A DNA stretch of 64,000 bases from Marinobacter similis (GCF_000830985.1 NZ_CP007151.1:2294001-2358000), one strand, 5' to 3'; shown: positions 1-13,317, numbered from the stretch's first letter. Numbers and translations are program-made. The notes: generated by a model from the sequence alone, not told the origin.

Positions 1-975
1 AATCGAGAGGGTATAGGCCTCTTCCCCAGTAGCACACCCGGACACCCAGATGCGGATTTCGTCACCGGGTACTTTGGTTCTCAGTAGCGATTCCAAATAC
101 GGTTTGACGGATTTAAAGATGGCTGGATCACGAAAGAAGGATGTGACTGAAATGATCAGGTCCTGATAGAGCAGTTGCAGTTCCTGCTGATCGTCAGCAG
201 CGAATTGGCAATAGCTTTCAAGGCTGGTGTGATTGGTCGCAAGAACTCGTCGGGCGAGGCGCCTCTGTATCGTGTTGTTCTTGTATTGCAGGAAATCGAC
301 ATTATATTTGCTTCGTAGGGCCTCGAACAGGGCTTCGGCTGGCCCGTGAGTCAGGACTGCAGGACTTTCCGGTGGCCTGAACGCTCTTTTGTCTCTGAAG
401 TTGGCGACCAGCGCACCGATGTCCGCAGGTGCGAGTATGAAATCCACCGCGGTTGCGGCAATGGTAGCCTCTGGCATGCCATCATATTTTGCGGTTTCGG
501 GACGCTGAGCAATCACAAAGCCGCCTTGAGCCTTCACTGCCCGGGCGCCGGACGCGCCATCGGAGCCGGTTCCGGACAGCACAATCGCGGCTGAGTGCGC
601 TCCGAACGCTTCTGCCATTGACGTGAACAGCACGTTCGCTGATGGATGGGGTGACCCTGTTTTGGAGCTTTTCTTCAAAATAATTCTGCGGTCTTCCACA
701 ACACCATCGCACCCGGGGGGAATAACCAGCACTGTCCCCGAGATCAACGTTTGACCGGATTCGGCAACAGTAACGTCAAGCTCTGTTGCCTTGGACAGGA
801 TGGAAGACAGCAGGCTCTCATACTCAGGAGCGGTGTGCTGGGCAATGATCACCACCAAGCCATCCATATTTCCGAAGCTGCGAAGGGTGTCGGTCAGCGC
901 CTCAAGTCCGCCGGCTGATGCGGCCATTCCCACCACTGTCAGGGAGGGTGCCGTCAGCGGGTTTTTATCAGTCAT
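1..975 (-). CDS. CheB/CheR hybrid: protein-glutamate methylesterase plus methyltransferase (3' end cut by window edge)
   Basis: The first 325 codons of a larger protein are present. Residues 1-190 are a CheB-type methylesterase: the nucleophile Ser in SAGG, the His in QHT and the Asp in the GTGSDG segment form the expected triad. From about residue 215 a CheR-type methyltransferase starts, with FRDP followed by the SAM-binding motif WVSGCATGEEAY just before the window edge. Family members of this kind usually continue into PAS domains and sometimes a histidine kinase, which would lie off the window. The ATG is preceded by GAGGA ten bases upstream. It lies 17 bases downstream of the large GGDEF/EAL gene on the same strand, so the two are probably co-transcribed. 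There is no receiver domain before CheB, so this is a stand-alone signalling hybrid and not a classical chemotaxis CheB. Confidence 0.88.
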   Translation of the reverse strand, partial: MTDKNPLTAPSLTVVGMAASAGGLEALTDTLRSFGNMDGLVVIIAQHTAPEYESLLSSILSKATELDVTVAESGQTLISGTVLVIPPGCDGVVEDRRIILKKSSKTGSPHPSANVLFTSMAEAFGAHSAAIVLSGTGSDGASGARAVKAQGGFVIAQRPETAKYDGMPEATIAATAVDFILAPADIGALVANFRDKRAFRPPESPAVLTHGPAEALFEALRSKYNVDFLQYKNNTIQRRLARRVLATNHTSLESYCQFAADDQQELQLLYQDLIISVTSFFRDPAIFKSVKPYLESLLRTKVPGDEIRIWVSGCATGEEAYTLSI

Positions 976-992
976 CCGTCGCATGTCCTCGT

Positions 993-3900
993 TCAATCAG
1001 TTGGTAAGGCTGAGCTTGTCTTTACGCTGCTTTGACCACTGGTTTTGGCGACGTACAACGCCTGTCGGGCCTGTCGGATAAACTGATCCATGCTCGCGAC
1101 GGTGCCGTTAGACCGAGCACTGTGCAGGCCAAAAGAAATGGCAAAGGATGTGCCCGAAACCACCTGATCCCGGGCTTTGGCCGCTTCAAATTCGCGTCCA
1201 AGCTCAGTGACAATCTCAGCCGCTTGGTCCGGGAGGTTGTCGCGACAGAGTAATGCGAAATTATCGCCCTCCATTCTGAAAGCGATTGCTCCGTTGTGTC
1301 GGTCCGCAAACTCTGCGATCACCGACTCCACAAGCGTCAGGCAATGGTCGCCGGTTTCGAGACCATGTTCTGCGTTGACCTCCCTGAGCTTATCAATACC
1401 AATCCAGATCAGCGTCAATGTGGAATCGGCCCTGGAAGCCTTATGCCAGTAATCTCTGAGGTAACTGATAAAATCCCGTCTGGATTTAACGGTCCGCACC
1501 AGTCTTTTCGTGTGCTCTGACTGCCGGGCAAGCTCGGTTTCAATCAAGGCACCCATGCTCACCAGTAGCTCTCTTTCCAGCGGATCCAGCTCGCGAGGTT
1601 GTTGATCAAACAGACACAGGGTGCCAATCATTTGATGGTTTGGCGCCAAGATCCCCAAACCGGCGTAAAAACGGATTCCTGGCGCTTCCGCGACGTCGGG
1701 CAGGTTTTGGAAATAGGTGTGCGTCAGGGCGTCAGAAACTTCCAGAATGTCGATTTGCCGAACGGTCTGGTTGCAGAAGGTTTTGGAGCGTTGGAATTCG
1801 GCGACGGGTAAGCCAAAGGGCACCATGGTCGTTACCGTGTCCCGCTCGATGATGTTAAGCGATGCCATGGGTACACCCAACGCTTTGGCTGTCATCTCGA
1901 CAATTCGGCTTAATTTATCGTACTGCCTGCCTATGCGGTTTTTCGCCTGGGCTACTGACCGTAATCGAACGGTTTCATCCGACTGGTCGTCTCCCGGCTG
2001 CCCGTTGTCCTTTGCTGCCTCGGTTTTATCGACTGAGGGCGTTTCATGAGCAGGCTTCGCAGTCTTTGTGCCTTGGGTCAGGAGATGTCGGGACGCGGCC
2101 TCTGGTGGCATCGGTTTGGCCAAAAGGTATCCCTGTACCTCCTCGCAGCCCTGCTGCAATAAGAAGTCCAGTTGCTCGCCGGTTTCAACGCCTTCCGCAA
2201 TAACTTGGCAACCCAGGTTATGGGCCAGCGAGATGATGGTCTTGCAGATGGCTCCGTTTTCCTGGATATCGAGGCAACCATTCACGAAGCATTTATCAAT
2301 CTTGATTCGATTAACCGGAAAATAGCGAAGATAGCTCAAGCTGCTAAAACCGGTTCCGAAATCATCAATGGCGATACCAAGCCCGGCACGCTTGAGGTCG
2401 TGAAGCTCATTCAGCACGCTTTCGGCATTATCCAGAGCAATCGTTTCGGTAATCTCAACTTCCAGGCTGTCTCCCGACAGCTGGAAATGTTCGAGGCATT
2501 CTTTAATTTTCTTTGTCAGCTCGCCCCGAAGAAATTGGACGCCTGATACATTGATGGCAACTGGAACAGTAGCCAGGCCCTGGTTTCGCCAGTCTCGGAT
2601 CTGCCGGCAGGTTTCCCGGATGACCCAGTCACCGAGCACTGAGATGAAGCCAGACCGTTCTGCAGCTTCAACTAACAGGTTCGGAGCGATTGGGGGCGCA
2701 TCGGGTGGAAACCATCGAAGCAACGCCTCCATGCCAATCAGACGCTGGTCATTGGTAGCGAACTGGGGCTGATAATACAGGCAGATCTCACCGGCGCTCA
2801 GAGCCTCCGGAATTTGATCGGCCAGCAGGAGCGAGTTGCTTTCCGAGAGGTGGTCCAGGGGGTTAAAAATCCGGAAAGTGGCGCGTCCACACCGTTTGGC
2901 TTCGTACATCGCGGAATCAGCGGCTTTGAGAAGGTCTACCGATGTTGTGCCGTGGGAGGGCGCGAAGGCGGCGCCGACACTGACCGTTGGTTGAACGGTG
3001 CTTTGTTGCAATGGCAATTTTTCGGACAGCATGGTGATCAGGTCGTTGATCCAGGCAGCAAATGAAGCGCTCTGGCTGGCCCCTGGAATAGCGATGACGA
3101 ATTCGTCTCCCCCGAACCTGGCGGTCAGCATATCCGTGGTGGCTGCGGCTTGATTCGGCTGGCGATGGCTTTCAAGACCGCATCACCGCCCATATGGTTG
3201 AAGGCATCGTTGAAACGTTTGAAGTGGTCAATGTCGATAAGGATAACGGCAACAGACTGCGCGTTTCTCTGCGAATTTTGCAAAAGATCAACAAGGTTGG
3301 TTTCGAAACAGCTCCGGTTGCAAAGCCCGGTCAGGTGATCATGTGTGGCCTTGTGACGAAGCTCTTCCCGTAGGCTGAATTCTTCGGTGACATCCGCCTG
3401 AATACCGGCAACGTGATCAGGATTTCCGGAGTCATCTAGATAGAACTGCCCTTTTGACCACAGCCAGTGAGTGCTGTTGTCGGGCCATTGCACTCTGAAG
3501 CAAAGATCGTATTCCTCGCCGCCTCGCATGGCGTTCGTGTAGACAGCGTTTACCCTGGCACGATCTTGATCGATAACGTGATTGAGGAACGTATCGTAAC
3601 TCCAGTTTTTTTGGAGTTGAGAGTAGCCGAAGCACTGATCGTGTAACAGCGAGCGCCGGGTTTCGTTGCGCTTGATGTCCATGTCCCAGGTACCAATGCC
3701 AGCAGCTTCCAACGCCAATCGGTAGCGTTCCTCGTTTTCACGAATTTTTGCGATCGCTTGCTCGTTGCTGCCAATGGGGCTGAGCTTAACCAGGTGCCCA
3801 CCGTCGGATTGGCGATATGCAGTGGCGACAACGCCCTGTTGTTTTCCATTGCTTTGAACTATGGGGATTTGGCAGGAATACAGGGAGCGACCGTGCGGGC

Positions 3901-4113
3901 CAGCCAGGAGCGTCTGCAACCTCACATCATCCTTGATACCGAGGCCTTCAAGGCCTATTTGGCAAAGCTGGCTTTCGGAATAGCCAGAAGACTTTGAATG
4001 AACGAATTGGCACCAATTACGGCTTGGTGTTCATCCAGGCTAAGCAACGCGACGTTTTGGTCGGCACAAAGCCAGTTCACGGCCGAGTCGACGACGGGGG
4101 TGGGAGACTTCAC
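993..4113 (-). CDS. PAS-GGDEF-EAL-GAF-GGDEF signalling protein (c-di-GMP turnover); two frame breaks
   Basis: About 1040 residues once two single-base losses (near 4005 and 3133) are bridged. Order: N-terminal PAS and a second PAS/PAC (MDIKRNE, WLWSKGQFY), a GGDEF domain with intact FGGDEF signature, an EAL domain with MEALLRW, the EITET region, DDFGTG and IAEGVET, then a GAF domain with the FYAG motif, and a C-terminal GGDEF-like domain whose signature is degraded to MEGDNF. The first GGDEF and the EAL therefore look catalytically competent; the last is probably a regulatory or silent domain. The start chosen is GTG at 4113, preceded by GAGAGGTGA six bases away; no earlier in-frame start has a comparable ribosome site. 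No membrane segments are evident, so it should be cytosolic. The CheB/CheR hybrid follows directly, suggesting one sensory operon linking methylation-type signalling and c-di-GMP. Confidence 0.87.
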
Positions 4114-4315
4114 AACGAGTCACCTCTCCTCGGAGGCGCTTGAAAGTCGCCACCATGCACATCTTCCGGCGAACAGAGCAGATGTGTGTGAGTGGGTTAG
4201 TCGTCCTGGACCTGCCGGAATATACAGATATTCATTTATTAGTTTTGTTGCATTTAACAAGTATATGCTGAGGGCGCCAAAATCACCAGCGGTTCACACA
4301 TCCAGCTCGTTGACG

Positions 4316-4633
4316 TTAAAACCGGGCCCCTTCTACATTGTTGCGCTGACGGTGGTGAGTCAGCGCAACACTGGCTGCAGCTAGTACGATGAAGAGCAGG
4401 ATGCCTTTGGGCACCAGGGCGTGAATCTCAGGATTCGGTGCGGTGCTGGCAGTGACCAGGATCAGGCCCAGAACGTTACGCGCCAGGCGAACGGCAAGCA
4501 GCGTGCACAGATAGCCCGACTGGAGCGCGGCTTCGGGCGAGCGAAGGCAGCGGCCAAGTGTTGGCATCAGGTGCACGGTGTTTAGAAGCAGAACGGTGAA
4601 GATAACAACTTGAGCTATATTGAAAAACGTCAT
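4316..4633 (-). CDS. Small hydrophobic protein, unknown function
   Basis: A 105-residue open frame with three probable membrane segments (about residues 5-22, 40-62 and 75-92) and a basic C-terminus. I do not recognise the family. There is no good ribosome-binding site before the ATG, and the frame stands alone between the GGDEF/EAL gene and katG. The hydrophobic pattern is regular enough to look coding, but a chance frame cannot be excluded. Confidence 0.42.
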   Translation of the reverse strand: MTFFNIAQVVIFTVLLLNTVHLMPTLGRCLRSPEAALQSGYLCTLLAVRLARNVLGLILVTASTAPNPEIHALVPKGILLFIVLAAASVALTHHRQRNNVEGARF

Positions 4634-4976
4634 AATAAGAAGAAAGTGACATCAATAATGGGTTAAGAAGGTGGCTGTAATTATCCTCGATTGATCACTT
4701 TTAATCCAGTTTGCCCTCCCGGTATCAGCGCCAGGCTCGCGCTAGCCTTCCCCCTGAACTCTTCTCTGAACCTCTCTCGTGCGATTCCAGAATTCCTGCG
4801 TTGATGTTTTTTTAATCGACAACGAAAAACTATAGCGCTGGTTAGAAAAAGCTAATAGTGACAACCGTGTACGGCTGCTAAAACTGTAGACATAGAAGCT
4901 GGCGGAATTCCTGGAAGAACCAGGGCGGCAAAGTTTTTTTGCTGTGCCCATCTCAGGAGGCTGCCGGATTGTGAAC
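4634..4976. other. Intergenic stretch upstream of katG
   Basis: A region of about 340 bases with local AT-rich patches and no convincing coding frame. The short open frames on the minus strand here are low-complexity and Ser/Arg-rich with no ribosome site, so I read them as chance. The only clear signal is the palindromic promoter element that follows at 4977. Confidence 0.5.
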
Positions 4977-7283
<2,307 letters not shown>

Positions 7284-7287
7284 GTCG

Positions 7288-7318
7288 ATGAGCGTGGCAA
7301 GCGATTTGCCACGCTCAT
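7288..7318 (+). terminator. Hairpin after katG
   Basis: ATGAGCGTGGCAA (7288-7300) pairs exactly with TTGCCACGCTCAT (7306-7318) around the loop GCGAT. The stem begins four bases after the katG stop codon. No long T-tract follows, so termination strength is uncertain. Confidence 0.7.
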
Positions 7319-7568
7319 TCGATCCCAGCCAACTCTCCCGGCTGTGGTTCGGGTAGCCTTAACAAACCTACTTGCAATACCTCGAATAGCTCACGCCAGA
7401 TCTTGTCGCCCGCCGGGGCACAGACTAAATTCAAATAGGTGGGCACCAATAATTTAGATTTTTTCAAACCTTGAGTGCTCCGAAATTTAACTCTCTGCGT
7501 AAAAGGAGTATCAGTTTTGCTGGTATCAGTTAGTTCCTTTGGGAAATCAAATTGTTGGCAGGTAGGCC

Positions 7569-9502
7569 ATGACACTCATCAAATCAGTATATTCGAATCT
7601 CAACAGGCGGTTTTTTCGCCCTGAACTGGCAAAAGAGATACATAAAAGGGCGAGGGATATTCCTTTTCTCGGCATTCTGACGGCGTCCTTTATTGCCTTC
7701 CTGTTCCACCCTTTTGTTGGCGCATTAAACGCAGGAATATGGGTGGCAACCTTTATCCTGATTTACCTCTCTGCCTATTGGTTTCTATTCAGGAACCGGT
7801 GCACCCCAAGCCAAAAAAACTACTCAACCTGGACGTTGAAATTCTTGGCCTTCTTCGGCTCCTTTGCATTGATGTGGGCTACGTTTGCCTACATGGCTAT
7901 GCCCGAGTTGGGAGAGTGGCAACGGCTGAGCCTTTTGATGATGCTGTTTGGCATTGTCGCCCTGCCGGCCCCGGTGTTCAGCTTGTGCTTGCCCATTGCG
8001 GTTTTCCATCCCACCACGATGCTCCTGCCCAGCATTCTGATGTGCGTGCTCCAGCACGGGTATTTTGACCTGCATATGCTGGCCAGCCTGATTCTTCTCG
8101 GCGGCGGCGTGGTGTTTGTGGTCAAGCAGGTGGCCACCGGACAACGGATTCTGCGCTCGGTAGACGACAAACGTGCCTTGTCGACGAGCATGAGCACCAT
8201 TGAAAAGTTGATCAACGAAAAGTACATCGACCGGTTACCGGGTTGCTGAATGGGGACGGCCTGCAAGAGCAATTGCCGAATATGGCCGGTAGCCCTCTCA
8301 CGATTCTTGCGATCAAGGTCGATGGTATCGAGGACATGTATTCTCTGCATGGCAAAGGCATTGCCGACAGTATCGTATGGTCGATTGCTCATCGCCTGAT
8401 GAGTCGCAAGAAACCTATGGCGTTTCTCGCTCATACCGGTCTGGGCGAATTTATCCTCGTAACGCCCAGTGCTAAGTGCAAGGAATTGCGGGGTAAGGCG
8501 AGGCCCATTTTTGAGTTGTTTTCGACTCCGTTTGTCACCGATCTCGGCGATGTCTCGTTTAAAGTCTCAGTCGGAGCGGCTTTCAGCGAAAAGGAGGGGG
8601 GCGCGGCTACCCAGGCGGTCAGTGATGCGGTTGCCGCCATGAGAATAGCGTGCTGGGAGCAAGGAAATTCGTTTCAGCAGTATGATGAGTTATTGGGAAC
8701 AAAACTGAGCCAGCAATTTAGCATACGTTCACAGCTGCATAAGGCCATCGAGAACAACGAATTCGCCCTGCACCTGCAGCCCAAGGTTGACCTTGGAAGC
8801 GGCGTGGTAAATAGCGCCGAGGCCCTGATCCGTTGGAATAGCCCTGAATTGGGCAGGGTCAGTCCCGCGGAATTCATCCCGGTTGCTGAATCAACCGGCG
8901 ATATTATTCCGCTGGGGCGCTGGGTGCTCCAGGAAGCCGCGCGGCTGGTTCAAAATCCGAAGCTTCCGGCCTCGTTTTCCATTGCGGTCAATTTGTCCTC
9001 AAAGCAGTTTTCCGACCCTGCACTGTTAAGCCAGCTTAAGCAGATACACAAGCGGCTGAAAGGAACTTCCCGCAGTCTTGAATTGGAGATCACGGAAAGC
9101 ATGGTGATGGCCGAAAGTGCGGACATCAATCGCACGCTGACCAAGATCAAAGCGATGGGGTTCAAGATAGCGTTGGACGATTTTGGTACCGGATATTCGT
9201 CGCTCAGCTACCTGTCCCGACTGCAGGCCGACACCCTGAAACTGGATAAATCCTTCATCGACCCGATTCCGAATGATCAGCAGCACGCAGACTTTGTCGC
9301 CTCGATTATCCAGATGGTCAAAGCCCTCAAACTAAAACTGGTTGCTGAGGGCATTGAATCCGAGGAGCAGTTCAACTGGTTCGCCGCGCAAGAATGTGAC
9401 GAGGCACAAGGGTTCTTCCTGGCCCGCCCTCTGGATTTCGACGCGTTTCTTGCGTCGTTGCCGCTAGGCAGAGCTCAGGTGGATATTCCCAAGCCTGCCT
9501 AG
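7569..9502 (+). CDS. Membrane-anchored degenerate GGDEF plus EAL protein (probable c-di-GMP phosphodiesterase); one frame break
   Basis: About 644 residues after restoring one base near 8237, where TTACCGGG should read TTAACCGGG to give the RLTGLLN motif typical of GGDEF starts. The N-terminal 200 residues contain five or six membrane segments resembling MASE2-type sensors. The GGDEF domain has GLGEF in place of GGDEF and lacks a clear metal-binding Asp pair, so cyclase activity is unlikely. The EAL domain is complete: AEALIRW, NLSSKQF, EITES, DDFGTGYSSL, KLDKSF and VAEGIES. The start ATG has AGGTAGG upstream. Convergent with the MFS gene, with only 13 bases between the stops. Confidence 0.87.
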
Positions 9503-9515
9503 ACTGGCTGAGTGC

Positions 9516-10687
9516 TCAGGCCGTGGCCGGTACACGGCTATCCAGTGACGCCGAAATCCGCGTTAGCATCAAGGCCGAAAGCACGATGAGCCCGCCTATC
9601 CAGGGCGTACTCATCAACCCCATGCCTTCAACAATATGCCCGCCAAGCCAGGCACCGCCGGCAATGCCGATGTTGAACGCGGCGATGTTGAGACCAGAAG
9701 CGACATCAACAGAGTGAGGCGTGTAGCGTTCAGCCAGTTGCACCACGTATACCTGCAGCCCCGGAACATTGCCGAAGGCAAAGGCGCCCCAGACCAGCAG
9801 GGTGATTACGGCGGCAATCGGGTAGTGAGCGCTGAAGGTGAGCGCAAACATGATTGCAGCCAGGCCACCGAAGATGATGTAGAGCGCAGAGGTTGGCCCC
9901 AGGCGATCTGCCAGCTTACCGCCCCAGATGTTGCCGGTGGCTACCGACACGCCGTAAACCAGAAGCAACAGGCTCACCATGCCCGAGGCAAAGCCGGTAA
10001 CATCCTCGAGAATGGGGGTGAGGTAGGTGAACGCGGTGAACGTGCCGCCATAGCCTATTGCGGTCATTGCATAGACCAGTAGCAGGCGCGGGTGAGTGAG
10101 CACTTGCAGTTGTTGGCTCAGGCTCGCTGGCACCGATTGTTTAAGGTTTCTCGGGACCAGCAGGGCGCTGCCAACCAGGGCAATGGCACCAAGGGCGGCG
10201 ACGATGAGGAAGGTGGCGCGCCAGCCATATGTCTGGCCGATGAATGTGCCCAGTGGTACGCCTGTCACCAGCGCTACCGTGAGGCCGGTGAACATGATGG
10301 CGATGGCGCTGGCTTCTTTATCTTTCGCAACCAGGCTGGTGGCAATGGTCGAGCCGATCGAGAAAAACACCCCGTGAGCAAGGCCCGTGAGGATCCGGGC
10401 GGTGATCAGTGAGCCGTAGTTCGGTGCCATCCACGCCAGCACGTTGCCAAGGATGAACAGTGCCATCAGCGATAGCAGCACCAGTTTGCGATTCCAGCGC
10501 CCGGTAAGAGCGGTTAGAACCGGTGCGCCTATGGCAACACCGAGGGCATACAGGCTGACCAGCAGCCCCGCCGAGGGCAGGCTGACGCTAGATCCAGGGC
10601 AATGGTTGGAACCAGGCCGACAATAACGAACTCGGTGGTCCCGATGGCAAAGGCACTGAGCGTCAGTGCAAATAGCGCAATGGGCAT
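9516..10687 (-). CDS. MFS drug/metabolite exporter (DHA1 type, AraJ/PbuE-like); one frame break
   Basis: About 390 residues with twelve expected membrane segments after restoring one base near 10586. The N-terminus starts MPIALFALTLSAF and has the TTEFVIVG motif common in this exporter group. The loop 2-3 motif appears as LTGRWNRK, and the second half contains LADRLGP. The start at 10687 has GGAG nine bases upstream. The longer frame reading back to 11090 is antisense of the divergent LysR gene and is not real. A LysR regulator is transcribed divergently from 10789, the usual arrangement for an exporter and its own regulator. Substrate unknown; sugars, purines or drugs are possible in this family. 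Confidence 0.86.
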
Positions 10688-10788
10688 AGCAGATATCTCC
10701 AGAAGGTTTGATTGACGCTGACCAGTTTGGCGCCGCATACTTTTGCGATAAATGCCTGTTTTCGAAAATTACCTTTGCGGAATATGCA

Positions 10789-11673
10789 ATGAAGAGTCGT
10801 TCTGAGGATCTGGTTTTCCTGCTAGCGGTAGTCGACAGCGGTGGTTTCAGCGCCGCGGCGGAACATCTGGAAATCTCGGTGACCAAGGTTTCCCGGGCGG
10901 TATCCCGTCTGGAAAAATCCCTGAACGCCACCTTGCTCAATCGCACGACACGCCAGGTCAACCTGACCGAGGAAGGCCGGGCTTTCATCGACCAGGTGCG
11001 TGCCGGGTTGTCCACGCTGGAAGAGGCGGAAGAAGCGCTGGCGGTTCGGCGGCAGAAACCTGCGGGCAGATTACGGGTGGACGCTGCCAATCCCTTTGTT
11101 CTGCATCAGATCGTGCCGCACGTAAAAGCGTTTCGGGAGGCGTACCCGGAAATCGAACTGGAGCTGACCGCCAGTGACCAGATGGTAGATCTGCTGGAAA
11201 GACGCATAGATGTCGCAATCCGGATCGGTCCGCTAGAGGATTCAACGCTGCACGCGAGGCCAATGGGGCGATCGCCGTTGTCGATCGTAGGTTCACCGGA
11301 GTACATACAAGCGCAGGGGCCGTGTGAGACGCCCGACGATCTGGCCAGGCACACGCTGATCGGTTTTACCGCGCCGGAATCGCTCAATCTTTGGCATGTG
11401 GGTGATGGCCTTCAGATCCGGCCAGCTATTCGTGCCAGCAGTGGCGAAGCGGTACGCCAGCTTTGTCTGCGAGGCAATGGCCTGGCCTACCTGTCGCGCT
11501 TCATGGTGGGGGAGGATGTGAAGCAAGGCCGACTGGTGGAAGTCCTCGGCGAGCACCTGACCCGGCCCAATCCTCGGGAGCTGGTGAATGCGGTTTACTA
11601 TCGCAACACCACGTTGTCGGCCCGCATTCAGGTGTTTCTCGATTTCTTCAGTGCCCGCTGGCAGTCCCTTTAG
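10789..11673 (+). CDS. LysR-family transcriptional regulator
   Basis: 294 residues. The winged helix-turn-helix lies at about residues 1-60 (DSGGFSAAAEHLEISVTKVSRAVSRLEKSL), followed by TRQVNLTEEG and a periplasmic-binding-protein-like effector domain (VDAANPFVLHQIVPH). I take ATG at 10789 as the start because the regulator's conserved N-terminus (MKSRSEDLVFLLAVVDSGG) begins there; the longer frame from 10708 adds unrelated sequence. It shares a 101-base intergenic region with the divergent MFS exporter gene, which it probably controls. Its stop is one base from the stop of the convergent thioesterase gene. Confidence 0.92.
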   Translation: MKSRSEDLVFLLAVVDSGGFSAAAEHLEISVTKVSRAVSRLEKSLNATLLNRTTRQVNLTEEGRAFIDQVRAGLSTLEEAEEALAVRRQKPAGRLRVDAANPFVLHQIVPHVKAFREAYPEIELELTASDQMVDLLERRIDVAIRIGPLEDSTLHARPMGRSPLSIVGSPEYIQAQGPCETPDDLARHTLIGFTAPESLNLWHVGDGLQIRPAIRASSGEAVRQLCLRGNGLAYLSRFMVGEDVKQGRLVEVLGEHLTRPNPRELVNAVYYRNTTLSARIQVFLDFFSARWQSL

Positions 11674-11674
11674 G

Positions 11675-12093
11675 TCAGGATTGGCTGATTACCTCCATGG
11701 CACTTCGGAGATTCCCGGGAATCGGGGTGGCGGCGTTGCTATCCCGGTCCACGAACACGTGCACTACCTGACCTACTGCGGATGCCTCGTTGTCGCCCTG
11801 CCGAAAAATGCCCACCTCGTAAGTCACCGAGCTGTTGCCGGTTTTCACGACCCGTAACCCGGCTTCCAGGATCTCCGGGTAGGCCACGGGTTTGCGGAAC
11901 TGGCAATGGGAGCTGACCACGAATCCGACCACCGAGCCGTTATGGATATCCAGGCCGCCTTCCTCAATCAGGTAACGATTGATGTGGAATCGAAGTAGGA
12001 GTAATAGGTGACATTGTTCACATGGCCGTAGACGTCGTTGTCCATCCACCGGGTGTTGATGGTGTAGAACACCGGGAAGCTGCTTCGTTCCAA
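11675..12093 (-). CDS. 4-hydroxybenzoyl-CoA thioesterase-fold acyl-CoA thioesterase; one frame break
   Basis: About 140 residues after restoring one base near 12009 (YFDST then INRYL). Hotdog fold: the motif [18 protein letters not shown] carries the catalytic Asp of the 4HBT family, followed by [14 protein letters not shown]. It likely hydrolyses acyl-CoA thioesters in the cytosol. I place the start at TTG 12093 because AGGAGA sits seven bases upstream and the preceding residues belong to the iron alcohol dehydrogenase read-through. It follows that dehydrogenase by 67 bases on the same strand with a hairpin between them. Confidence 0.85.
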
Positions 12094-12120
12094 AGAGATT
12101 CTCCTGTTGGTCGGCTTTGA

Positions 12121-12148
12121 TATGCCCGGCCTCTCGGGCCGGGGCATA
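12121..12148 (-). terminator. Hairpin between alcohol dehydrogenase and thioesterase genes
   Basis: TATGCCCGGCC (12121-12131) pairs with GGCCGGGGCATA (12137-12148) with one bulged G and a TCTCG loop. It lies just after the dehydrogenase stop on the minus strand and before the thioesterase start, so it could be an internal attenuator or a full terminator. Confidence 0.5.
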
Positions 12149-12160
12149 TAACGGGAGGCG

Positions 12161-13317
12161 TCAGTACGCGGCCTGGTATATGGCCAAGCGTCCGCTTCTG
12201 AGACTTCCCGTGGGTTGTTCACCAGCAAGCGGGTCTGCTTCATGGCGTCAGCCGCCATGACCGGAAGGTCGCTCTCGCCAATGCCTACTTCCCGCAGAGT
12301 TTGCTCGAGCCCGATATCCGCACTTAAGGCTTCCAGCCGGTTGATGAACTCATTCACCCGTTGCGCCTCTGGCACGGAGGCCAGATCCGGGAAGGCATCT
12401 GGCGCCAGGGTGGCGTAGGCGTCGGCGCAGGCATCGGCGTTAAAACGCATCACATGGGGCAGCACCAGGGCATTGGAAAGACCGTGTGGCACATGGAAAA
12501 TACCGCCGATCGGATAGGCCAGGGCATGCACGGCGGCTACCGGCGAATTGGCAAAAGCCTGTCCGGCCAGCATGGCGCCCAGCAGCATGTTGGAACGGGC
12601 CTGAACATTGCGGCCGTCTTTCACTGCCGTCTCTATATTGGCGCCCAACAAGCGCAGGGCTTCACGGGCCAGGGTGCGGGATACCGGGTTATTGTTGGCC
12701 GAGGCTGAGGTATAGCTTTCAATGGCGTGCACCATCGAGTCCACCCCCGTGGCCGCCGTTACCGGAGCGGGCAGGCCAAGGGTGAGTTCGGCATCCAGCA
12801 GGGCCACGTCCGGGAGCAGCTGCGGTGCCACCACGCCTTTCTTCTCGGCCTCGCCCACGGTGATGATGGAAATGGGGGTTACCTCGGAGCCGGTACCGGC
12901 CGTGGTGGGGATCTGAATCAGCGGCAGTCGTTGGCCTTTAGCCATCCCGACGCCGTAGATGTCGTCCAGTTTTTCACCGCCGCCCATCAGCAGCGCAATT
13001 AGCTTGGCGATGTCCATGGATGAGCCGCCGCCAAAGCCGATGACACCATCGATATTGGCTGCCCGGGCCTCGGCAAGGGCAGCTTCCACCACAGCCACGG
13101 GGGGATCGGCGACAACGCCGTCAAACACCTGATATTCCACACCGGCCTGATCCAGGGAGTCGGTCGCACTGGCCAACAGGCCCGCCTTGATCAGGCCAGG
13201 ATCAGTCACGATCAACACACGCTTACCGATCTGTTCTTTGACGATTGCGCCCAGTTTTTTGATCGCGCCTGGCTCGCAAATAACGCTTTTGGTGGTGTTA
13301 AAGGTGAATGCTGTCAT
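12161..13317 (-). CDS. Iron-containing alcohol dehydrogenase; one frame break near its C-terminus
   Basis: About 385 residues, the normal length for the Fe-ADH family. The NAD site [12 protein letters not shown] is near residue 95; metal ligands are seen in [14 protein letters not shown] and in [16 protein letters not shown], with two His. It interconverts alcohols and aldehydes or ketones using NAD(P)H in the cytosol; substrate unknown. Without correction the frame runs through the intergenic region into the thioesterase, giving an artificial fusion. Restoring one base near 12183 gives the family's usual ending [11 protein letters not shown] and a stop at 12161. GGGAGAAG precedes the ATG. 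A LysR gene lies upstream on the same strand. Confidence 0.92.

Noticed and set aside
4114-4315. c-di-GMP riboswitch upstream of the PAS-GGDEF-EAL gene
   Set aside because: I looked for the GEMM core on the minus strand and found neither the conserved A-rich loop nor the tetraloop-receptor pair.
4742-4951. Minus-strand 69-codon frame upstream of katG
   Set aside because: Ser/Arg-rich low-complexity translation with no start signal; it lies in the katG upstream region.
7315-7575. Minus-strand 86-codon frame after katG
   Set aside because: No ribosome site, unusual composition, and it overlaps the katG hairpin and the next gene's leader.
11968-13317. Iron alcohol dehydrogenase fused to a thioesterase
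   Set aside because: The apparent fusion comes from a single missing base near 12183. Restoring it gives the normal dehydrogenase C-terminus and stop, and the thioesterase has its own ribosome site and TTG start.
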